64,000 nucleotides of DNA from Tillus elongatus (taxonomy: Eukaryota > Arthropoda > Insecta > Coleoptera > Cleridae). Location of the stretch: positions 179,352,631 to 179,416,630 of the forward strand of contig OZ023264.1 in assembly GCA_964006375.1 (NCBI GenBank), written 5' to 3'. A program made the translations under genes and the position numbers. How positions within the stretch are numbered: the stretch's first letter is position 1; every line of letters begins with the position of its first letter. Of this stretch, positions 55,241-64,000 are shown piece by piece. The notes below the pieces were generated by a model. It searched no databases. It worked only from the letters and a program-made list of their open reading frames with translations, and was not told the DNA's origin.

Positions 55241-55566
55241 ATATTATAGTGATTTAGCCTTATATTAAGAGTTATAAACATTACTTTATTTACTTAGAAA
55301 CAGTAAAAAATAAGGTAAAGAAAGGCAAGCAAAAACATGAACTCTATCATAAATATGTATACAGTAATTTGGATACAAAACTCAAACAAAGAAATCGATA
55401 AACAGGAAATATGCTCAACAAAAAATATACTAGAAAGCTGAACATAAAAAATTCCCGTGGTTCAGGCATTGAGGGTGATTGTATGCATGCAGAAGGGGAA
55501 GAAGAACCCCCAGGTGGAAGAGGGTTTCTGCCCATTCGCCCAAAAACACAGGGGGTTCTTATTCCC

Positions 55567-55860
55567 CTTGTGCATACATACAACCACCTGCAAAGCATAA
55601 AGTACAAGAACAATTTCTTGGGAGCAACCCCCAAGAAAGTTACCGGACCTGGGCGAATATAGTGCGGGTAGACAGGGTTTAAAGAAGGTATTGCTGCAAA
55701 ATGTGAAAAACGGATCTTTTCAAAGTCCGACTAAATATTTTTTTAGCATTTTCTGCTCATATTTCCTTCCCGCCCAGCACCCCTATTCGTTCTTGGTCCC
55801 GTAACTTTCTTGGGGGTTGTTTGCAATAAATTTGCCTTGTGCATCCAAGGAGGATTCTAA
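55567..55860. repeat. Inverted repeat at the end of family F
   Basis: CAACCCCCAAGAAAGTTACC near 55624 is answered by CGTAACTTTCTTGGGGGTTG near 55802, with partial pairing of the surroundings (arms about 55567-55665 and 55766-55860). Confidence 0.7.
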
Positions 55861-56660
55861 GCATGTTTCTGACAAAAAATTCTAAAAACGGTAAATGCAG
55901 TAAACTGTAAATTTACCGAAATTACTTCCCACAACGTTGCCTATAATGCCTCTTTCAGATAATATCGAATACAGCACTAAAGTAAATAAATTCACTTGCT
56001 GTTTCACTTCTTTTTTTATGTTTATATTACATATATAAGCACAAGATAAGTAAGTATAATAAAAGGTGGCCCTTAATTAACATCGGGGCTACACAAACTT
56101 AAGAGTAGAGAAAACATTTCGATTGTGTGTAAAGAGCCATAAGTTTGATTAAAAATCACTTCTAACTGTATACACACAAAAATTAGTCAAACATATTTAT
56201 AAAATTTAACAGTTTTACGATATTATTTTAAATAAACCAATAGGAACACGTTTCGCGGCGATTTCGCAATTCGCGACTGTATGAACCTAGCTTTTGTCCA
56301 AGACCACACTGGACTACCAGGTCTTGATTTAACACAACGAACCTACCAAATATTGTCTTTCGCACGGAGACAAACTATAAAAATGCCGATATGGTTGCTA
56401 TCACTACAAAATGCATTAGTTATTTCCCCCGGTTATACAATAATAATAATGTCGTGGCTCAATTAAGAAACATTAAAAACCACGTGTTAACACTGCTCTT
56501 AGAATATGATTTACTGATATACAGATTTGCTATTTTACGCAAAATTGTATTGTTTTAAGTCATTACCGCACAATTTTCATTTATAACCATCGTCCAATAT
56601 TTATTTTCAATATTTATATCAATGTTTTATATGTGTTAGGTTAATTAAAAGTCAGTTGTA
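55755..56660 (-). repeat. Family F repeat, inverted copy
   Basis: Inverse of 30500-31890: AGCACCCCTATTCGTTCTTG, AAATAAATTCACTTGCTGTT, GGCCCTTAATTAACATCGG, CGGCGATTTCGCAATTCGCG, GTTTTAAGTCATTACCGCAC. About 890 bp against ~1270 bp in the other copy. Confidence 0.75.
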
Positions 56661-56834
56661 AAATATTAAACGTTGTACACGTCTCCACCTATGAGAAGAA
56701 AACAACTCTTTCCAATCTCCATCCTTTTCTTTCCTAACGAAAGACGCCCCGTTCTCTATACTAAAAGGCTAGAAAGGAAGAGAAAACATCACAATGAAGT
56801 CCTAGAAAGCTAGACGTAGGGCCAACAACATCAC

Positions 56835-58570
56835 AGGTATGAGGTACAGGCCTATGCGGACGACATTGTCATCATAGACCGAGTAAAGGTCACACAGGCA
56901 GTGTGGGAGCGCATGCAGACTGCACTGAAAGTGGTGGAAGGGTGGACGGTTGATCAAGGGCTCGGGGTGAGCCCCGAGAAAGCAACCGTCGTGCCGTTTA
57001 CGAGGAGGAGGAAGTGCAACAGCCACAGAATTCTCACTCTATACGGTAGGAGCGTTCCAATGGCCAGGGAGGTAAAATATCTTGGGGTCGTATTGGACTC
57101 TAAGCTAACCTGGAATGGTCACATTGGAAAAATACTGCGTAAGGCAGTCATGACCTTAGCCGTCACTAGGCTGCTATATGGAAAAACGTGGGGACTAAGA
57201 CCTAGTATGGCCCACTGGCTATACACAAGGGTGGTCAGACCATCGTTAACATATGCGGCACTGGTCTGGTGGCCTAAGGTGACACAATCCAGTGCCAAAC
57301 AAAAACTAGGCAAGATCCAAAGGATGGCTTGCCTAGGCATCACAGGGGCCATGTCTTCAACCCCAACAGCCGCCATGGAGGTGTTGCTGGATCTGCCCCC
57401 ATACAATTAGTTATTGGGGGTGGGGGGGCAGGCTAGGACTATACAGACTAGCCTGCAATGGTAGACTGAAGATCAACCCAGGCTTCAGAGGCCACTGCAA
57501 AATTCAGGAGATCGTGAAGGAGCCCATGCTTGAAATGAGGTCAGACTTCGCGAGCCCGCTAATGTGCAGGGAGAACAACTTTACAGTGGAAATCCCCGAC
57601 CGCGAGGTATGGCGGGAGGAGACGCCGGGCATACCACGGGACGCGCTCGTCTGATTCACGGACGGATCCGGCGGGGAGCGTGGGACGGGGGCAGGTGTTT
57701 ACTCGGAAGGACCTAGGGTAAGTCATAGTATTTCCCTCGGAGCCCATGCAACGGTGTTTCAGGCCGAGATGTAAGCCATCCTGCACTGTGTGCGGGAGAA
57801 CAAGAGGAAGGGCTACACCAACAAGCAGATCCTCATAGCCACAGACAGCCAGGCGGCCCTTAAGGCACTAAGTAGCCCACGGGTAAATCCCTGGCTGGTG
57901 AGTGAGTGCCGAGACGAGAGACCTGGCTGGGCAGAATGAGGTGACCCTCATCTGGGTGCCGGGTCACTCGGGGGTCAAAGGCAAGGAAGAAGCTGACAGC
58001 CTCGTGAAGAGAGGGTCAGCAGACCCATTTATGGGACCAGAACCGGCTCTGGGCGTGTCAAAGAGCACTGCCAGGGGAGCCATTAAGTCCTGGGTCAGAA
58101 AACAACACAAGGTGTACTGGGCGGACTGTCCAGGGCTCAGACATGGGAAGTCAATAATTGACGGACCCAGTTCAAAGAGAGCTGTGGAGCTGCTAAATAT
58201 TAGCAGAGGACAGCTCAAAAACACAATAGGTCTCTTGACGGGACACATGGCCGTCAAGAAACACCTGCATACAATGGGGCGGTTCGAAGGGGATCTCGCA
58301 AGCAGACTCTGCGGCAAGGGAAAAAAATCAGCACAGCACATCTTGTGCGAGTGTATAGCTCTGGACCGCAAAAGACAACTGATCTACGGTCAGTCTAGAC
58401 CGGAGACAAAGCAACATAAAACTTCACCCTACCAATCGCTGTGCAGACCAGTTCAAGGCACAGTGATTTTGGAATGGGTGGAGTAAGACTAACGGTATGC
58501 ACAATCAACCAAAGGTTGCAGTGCTTTCGGGGCGGCAAGGCCGCGGACGAGCCCTAAGGGAACAAAAAAA
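56835..58570 (+). mobile_element. RNase H-bearing LINE (family C), longest copy
   Basis: 5'-truncated just before the catalytic box: QAYADDIVIIDRVK (YADD intact). The frame 56901-57410 reads VKYLGVVLDSKLTWNGHIGK, LYTRVVRPSLTYAALVWW and LGITGAMSSTPTAAMEVLL, then a stop. RNase H follows: FTDGSGGERGTGAGVYSEGP, a stop at the AEM codon, ATDSQAALKALSSP, a shift, LIWVPGHSGVKGKEEADSLV and CGKGKKSAQHILCEC. The 3' end GACGAGCCCTAAGGG plus A-run. Dead, but shows the layout of the family. Confidence 0.9.
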
Positions 58571-59640
58571 CATCACAATTCACCCCCGCAATGTCCACGG
58601 AAAAAGGCCCCAACCATCACAAACTGCTCACACTCACAACGGAACACCTTACTTACCCCCAAGCCTAAGACTCGTTTTTCGCAGAAATCCTCCCCTGTAC
58701 TTGTTTGGGGGTGCATTATGATGCGAGTTTCTCTTCCTCTAGATTTTTTTAAAGAACGGGGGTCTTTCCTGAAGAAACTGGGAGTGGTGTAGGGCGGGGA
58801 TGGTTGGTAAGGGTTTTATAAGCCGTTTTCTTTAACATTTTGCATTTATATTTCCTTCAGCACACATATTTGCTGCGAGTCCTGGGGTGGAAACCACAAT
58901 ATTTCTATGGTGGTTTATGCATACAGCGAGGGTTCTAAACAAGTTAAAAAAAAAAGAATCAGAAAGCTGGCAGTGAGCTCAGCTGCAAAATCACCACTTC
59001 CTCAACGTTTCCTCTTATTTTACATCAATGAATCGTTGCTAAAAATATTCACATCAATAAAATACATCTACGTATGTATACATAACTGGGTGTAACAATT
59101 TCTGTGTCACGGAGTATATTTATGTTGCCAATCGAAAACGGTCGTGACCCAATTAACTAACGAAGTCGCAACCATTTTCGCGATAGAGCAGGTGTGATGG
59201 CAGACGTTATAAATGGGTCAGGCTGGGAAAAAAGTAAATGATATCCAATATATAAGAACTCTTGACGGTGGCAGAATAAATATATCGATCCAGTTTCCGT
59301 ACAATTGACACCGTGCAGCTTAGAAAGTGTGTGTTTCTGGTGGTTTCACAATAAATTGACCTTGATGTCATTTCTATTAGAGGACTGTTGATTAAATAAA
59401 CTGTGGGTGTACAGTTTTATCATTTTATGCTGACCGCAATTATATACATAAATGTGTTATTTTGAGCTATTGGTCATTAGGTGGGAACAAGAAGTCTAAT
59501 GAAAATGGACTGTTAACTTATTTTATCTGTAATTTAATTTAACTCTACACTTTGTGAAATTTGGACCAAATTCATTAATACATCCGCTTATTCGTTTTTT
59601 GTCAAAGTTTTTGCAGTGGGGGTTTCAAAATATGAAAAAA
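58571..59640. repeat. Diverged family F-like sequence, otherwise unassigned
   Basis: 58830-58930 (AACATTTTGCATTTATATTTCC, CAGCACACATATTTGCTGCG) resembles 55735-55800 and its partner in family F. The remainder to 59640 has no supported gene. Confidence 0.4.
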
Positions 59641-59644
59641 TTTC

Positions 59645-60702
<1,058 letters not shown>

Positions 60703-61082
60703 ACAAAGCACTTCAATAGACGTAGGTGCGGTGTTGCCACATCTCCAGAATTTCCCCAACATCTGGGAATTTTTGCACAATCTGGCAACACCGCCTCCCC
60801 ACCCCCCTAGGGGTGTCTGGGGTGACCCCCCACAGGCGAAGTCTCAACCCTCTAGGACCAGAAATAACGAAGTTACCAACTTGTACCCCGTCGGAACGGA
60901 TAACTGAGGTCTGCACATTCCGAACACCCTGTATATACACCCTGTATACGCAGAGAGATCTTATAGTTCGAGAAACACCTCTTGTGTAACATAGGAGTGG
61001 TGACCACATTTGGATCACCTGTATACACATCCCCCTGTATACACACGGGACCGATCTGTATTCACAGAACCTTCTAGTAAAA

Positions 61083-61120
61083 GAAGGTCCTGGAACGTTC
61101 TGGAATGGAAAGCTCTAGAA
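61083..61120 (+). promoter_or_regulatory. Candidate heat-shock element array
   Basis: Modules at strict 5-bp steps: GAA 61083, TCC 61088, GAA 61093, TTC 61098, GAA 61103, GAA 61108, CTC 61113, GAA 61118. The central GAACGTTCTGGAA (61093-61105) is a perfect three-unit nGAAnnTTCnnGAAn site. A further GAACCTTC lies at 61067. The array ends 22 bp before the TATA box, the usual position in heat-shock promoters. Function is inferred from sequence only. Confidence 0.7.
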
Positions 61121-61141
61121 AGGAGGGGAAGGCACGGCGAG

Positions 61142-61186
61142 TATATAAAAGCGAAAGCAAGCCAGCCCGAGTTAGTTCAGTTCAGT
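61142..61186 (+). promoter_or_regulatory. Core promoter of gypsy LTR (TATA + initiator)
   Basis: TATATAAAA at 61142-61150 and TCAGT at 61177 and 61182, an arthropod-type initiator. The spacing from TATA (35-42 bp) is slightly longer than the usual ~30. Confidence 0.7.
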
Positions 61187-61420
61187 AAGAGAATGTGGTA
61201 GTGACTTGAAGAAGCAGTGTAAAGTGTTAAGAGAGTAGTGACTGTAGTACCAGATTAGTGACTTTTGTTGAGAGTAGTAATTGTAAGGCCAGTAAATGAA
61301 GTGTTTTGTGAGAGAGACATTCTAGAAATTTTATTGTATCCATATTTAGAGTGTAAATAAAGTTGTTTTGTTAAAATTAAAAGTCTCACTTATCCAGAAC
61401 CCGGAGAAAACGTAACAATT

Positions 61421-61440
61421 TGGTGTCAGAAGTGTGGGAT
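61421..61440 (+). other. Primer-binding site, probably tRNA-Leu
   Basis: TGGTGTCAGAAGTG follows the LTR after three bases. Its complement ending CTTCTGACACCA fits the 3' end of a tRNA-Leu as I recall that type (GTCAG... acceptor). Confidence 0.6.
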
Positions 61441-61477
61441 AAGTGAGTGAAGAAGTGAACAAGCAAGCTAGCTGTAA

Positions 61478-62968
61478 ATGGTAAACACCAGATCGACTGA
61501 CTACGACAAGATGGCTGAAATCAAAGAGTTGATGGACTTACTGAAAAAGCAACGCGAAGAAGACGAACAACGACGACAAGAAGAAGAAAGAAGACGGCGC
61601 GAAGAAGACGAACGACGGCGGCAAGAAGATAAAGAAGACCTCAAGAGGCAACGCGAAGAAGACGAACAACGGCGACAAGAAGATGAAAGAAGACGTCGCG
61701 AGGAAGACGAGAGAAGACGACAAGAGGAGGAACAGAGGCGTCTTGAAGATAAAGAAGAACTCAAGAAGCAACGCGAAGAAGACAAAGAAGACCTCCGAAG
61801 TATGTTCCACAATATGAGAGTTGATGTAAAAGAAGAAATTGAACAGATCAACGAACAAATAGAAAATGTGGACAAGAAAGTAGAAAATGTGGACAAGAAA
61901 GTAGAAAATGTGGACAAGAAAGTAGAAGATGTGGAAAATACAATAGGAGTGGTAAACAGGAAAGTAGAAAATGTAACAGAGGATTTGAACAAACGATGGG
62001 AAGAAGTAGAGGGGTTGAAAGAACAAATGAAGATGATGATGAAAGGCACAGAAGTCAGACATAGAGAACTGACAGAGCAGGTGATGGGCCAGACTGACAG
62101 AACTCAACCAAGAGAAGTTACTGGAATGTCCCCAGTTCAAAATCGTCCGGAAGAAGATATGCCAATCGTGCAGCAGCCTCATGGAACCCTAAAGCCGCCG
62201 ACTTTTGACGGAGAAACATCGTGGCCCATGTACAGGAGGCAGTTTGAGGCGGCAGCTCTCAGCAATGGGTGGAGCGAACAACAGGCAGCCACTGCTCTAA
62301 TTCTCTCGCTTCGAGGTAAAGCCCTAGAAATCCTCCAGAACATCCCGGAGTCGAAACAGCAAAACTACTTAACAGTGATACAGGCCCTAGATTTGAGATA
62401 TGGTAACAAGTACATGAGCCAGGTCTACCAGACACAACTAAAGACAAGGGTCCAGAAGCCAAATGAGACTCTGCAAGAATTTAGTGCCGAAGTGGAGAAA
62501 CTTGTGCGACTGGCATATCCCCAAGCCCCAGAAGAATTTGTCAACCAGATCACCGTCCAGACCTTCATCGATGGGGTACTTGACAACGAGATGCAACAAT
62601 CTTTGAGGCTCGGAAGGTTTAAAACGCTTACAGACTGCGTCATTTATGGTTTGGAATTTGAAGCTGCCAAGAATGCATCTCAACCTCGCCGAAACAGGCT
62701 GCGCGAAATGAAGGAGATAGAGGACCATGCAGACACGACAGAGGAACTAAGGCGAGAAATCAAGTTGATGAAGGAAGCCATAAGCAAGCTCACTGCAACG
62801 GTTGGAGCACGTAGGACGAAAGCAGATTGGTCAGACATAGAATGCTACAAGTGTGGTAGGAAAGGGCACATAAGTAGGCAGTGCTCACAAACCCAACAGG
62901 TTGCTCGCAGAAGACAAGAATATACCAACAGTGAGCGCCGTCAGGGAAACGACCTGACGCCAGTGTAA
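61478..62968 (+). CDS. Gypsy gag (496 aa)
   Basis: Nucleocapsid/capsid precursor. Residues ~15-110 are a highly charged predicted coiled coil of REEDEQRRQEEERRR-type repeats; ~128-150 holds NVDKKVE three times plus a variant, from a 21-bp tandem repeat. A capsid-like retrotransposon gag domain begins near 237 (LKPPTFDGETSWPMYRRQFE, ILSLRGKALEILQNIPE, LQEFSAEVEKLVRLAYP), then a Lys/Arg-rich stretch and one zinc knuckle, CYKCGRKGHISRQC (~456-469, CX2CX4HX4C). The ATG follows GTAA, 60 bp after the LTR. It ends TAA at 62966, overlapping pol's frame by about 30 nt. Confidence 0.94.
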   Translation: MVNTRSTDYDKMAEIKELMDLLKKQREEDEQRRQEEERRRREEDERRRQEDKEDLKRQREEDEQRRQEDERRRREEDERRRQEEEQRRLEDKEELKKQREEDKEDLRSMFHNMRVDVKEEIEQINEQIENVDKKVENVDKKVENVDKKVEDVENTIGVVNRKVENVTEDLNKRWEEVEGLKEQMKMMMKGTEVRHRELTEQVMGQTDRTQPREVTGMSPVQNRPEEDMPIVQQPHGTLKPPTFDGETSWPMYRRQFEAAALSNGWSEQQAATALILSLRGKALEILQNIPESKQQNYLTVIQALDLRYGNKYMSQVYQTQLKTRVQKPNETLQEFSAEVEKLVRLAYPQAPEEFVNQITVQTFIDGVLDNEMQQSLRLGRFKTLTDCVIYGLEFEAAKNASQPRRNRLREMKEIEDHADTTEELRREIKLMKEAISKLTATVGARRTKADWSDIECYKCGRKGHISRQCSQTQQVARRRQEYTNSERRQGNDLTPV

Positions 62969-64000
62969 GGGGGCGGCAGCTGGCGTGCGAGTCCCAAGGC
63001 CCCAAAGTCAAGGTCTCCACTATCCGACGCTACCACGAGAGCCTCGTTATACCCGGCAGCATAGACGGGAGGCAATGCAGTTTCACCATCGATACTGGTG
63101 CCACTAGATCCGTTGTACGTCCAGACATGTTGCCAAACAGGTCGGCACTCACGACCAACAAACAGCCTGTGTTGGAGACGGCTAAAGGAGATAGGATACC
63201 TGTGCATGGAGAGGCCACTGTTTACATTAGGCTGGGCAGTATTGAGCTACAGGTAAGGGCTGTCGTCGCAGAAATCGTCGACGAATTTATTCTGGGCCTG
63301 GATTTAATGGAAGAGTTCGATGTCCTTTCAGTAGACTTCCAGAATAAGATCTTGAAAATCGGTGACGAAGAATTGTATTTATCTCCAACAGCAGGCGAAG
63401 CTAATCTCAGGGTGAGACTTATTGTCGACGAGGATACACGGATTCCTGGTAACAGTGAGAAGATTGTCAGAGCCAGACTAGAGAAGAAACTTGATGGTAT
63501 GTCTGCTCTCATAGCGGAGCCCCTAAAAGATAGACATGATGGTGCCCTCGTCGCGCGATGCTTAGTAGACCCGAAGAGGACAATACCCATAAGAGTGGCT
63601 AACGTGCAAACTAACAGGGTCACATTGAAGAAAGGTGAGGTTATCGCCACTTGCGAGCCCATTGACCGAGTGACGTTGTCAAGAAATGTGACACCCACTG
63701 CATTAGACAGAAGACTGCCAGTAGAAATGGTAGAGCAGTTCAAGAATTCTTGGGGCCAATTGAACGACATGGAGATGGAAATGGCCCTGAAGTTCGTATT
63801 GGAGGAGGCCGATATTTTTGCTCAAGATAAAATCACAGGTCGTACGAGTCTAGTGCAACATAGAATTAATACTGGCGACGCAAGACCAATTAGACAGCCG
63901 CCGAGAAGACTACCTTTTGCCAAGCAATCAGAAATCAAGGCGATGGTTAACGAAATGCTGGAAGATGGTGTGATTGAGGAGTCTAATAGTCCTTGGTCGT
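62935..64000 (+). CDS. Gypsy pol: protease and RT start (runs off window)
   Basis: Open in the -1 frame from 62935 (after TGA at 62932) to the window end, 355 codons. It has no obvious ATG start, as expected for frameshift expression. Protease: FTIDTGATRSVV (Asp codon 63091) and EFILGLDLMEEFDVLSVD; RT entry: HRINTGDARPIRQPPRRLPF and EMLEDGVIEESNSPWS, which are typical Ty3/gypsy motifs. RT palm, RNase H and integrase lie beyond the window. The start given is the first possible codon; translation actually enters at 62944. Confidence 0.92.
62944..63003 (+). promoter_or_regulatory. -1 ribosomal frameshift signal at gag-pol overlap
   Basis: The heptamer GGGAAAC at 62944-62950 is in gag frame as G GGA AAC, the X XXY YYZ pattern. 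A 6-nt spacer follows, then ACGCCAG (62957-62963) pairing perfectly with CTGGCGT (62980-62986). Loop bases GGGGC (62970-62974) can pair with GCCCC (62999-63003) to make an H-type pseudoknot. Pol is in the -1 frame relative to gag and open from 62935. Confidence 0.88.

Noticed and set aside
55347..55682. Overlapping ~70-95-codon frames on both strands near family F
   Set aside because: They lie in an inverted repeat and show no coding conservation.
61501..62182. Long minus-strand frames rich in Ser/Phe opposite gypsy gag
   Set aside because: Antisense shadow of the Arg/Glu-rich coiled-coil coding sequence; no independent signal.

Overview
The window looks like animal, almost certainly insect, nuclear DNA: AT-rich, intron-bearing and packed with transposable elements and long (TA)n arrays. 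I cannot place it to insect order. The only host gene I can support is a kindlin/fermitin (FERMT; Drosophila Fit1/Fit2, C. elegans unc-112). Six coding exons lie on the minus strand between 29521 and 8360, all with GT-AG junctions in consistent phase, encoding the end of F0, F1, F2 and the inserted PH domain. The 5' exons (start of F0) were not found, and the 3' exons (F3) lie beyond the left edge.

The kindlin introns and flanks are filled with mobile DNA. Left edge to 8.35 kb: a LINE 3' fragment inside a dead mariner, then a (TA)n array split by a complete, intact BEL/Pao retrotransposon (1874-8332). Its LTRs differ only in one T-run length, and it has a tRNA-Tyr primer site and a 1738-residue gag-pol ORF. 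From 8.35 to 29.5 kb the kindlin exons alternate with fragments of at least five non-LTR retrotransposon families, a 111-bp-arm hairpin, a 358-bp-arm inverted repeat, and a tandem pair of ~1.4-kb composite repeats called GER here (for the GCAAGTGCG in their ends). From 29.5 to 60.7 kb no host gene is recognised. It holds more GER copies, a ~1-kb repeat present in inverted orientation at 30.5-31.9 and 55.75-56.66 kb, a Penelope-like fragment, R1/I-type and CR1/L2-type LINE pieces, a tandem-repeat-rich block (36.2-38 kb), a Tc1 fragment, a long-TIR DDE transposon (42.33-44.25 kb), a mariner split by a LINE (46.7-49.06 kb), an internally deleted hAT element with a perfect 8-bp target duplication (49207-50489), and a second mariner type (51.12-52.34 kb). 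From 60.7 kb to the right edge lies the 5' half of a Ty3/gypsy retrotransposon, again inserted in a (TA)n array.

Most notable: (1) the gypsy element carries a textbook -1 frameshift signal (GGGAAAC, 6-nt spacer, 7-bp stem, possible pseudoknot) at the gag-pol overlap and a run of 5-bp heat-shock-element modules just upstream of its TATA box; (2) three unrelated elements (BEL, gypsy, long-TIR DDE) sit in or at (TA)n arrays, two of which are the variable core of GER; (3) GER is an abundant composite repeat of modular construction that I do not recognise; (4) a 50-bp LINE insertion with a 13-bp target duplication sits inside a GER terminus.
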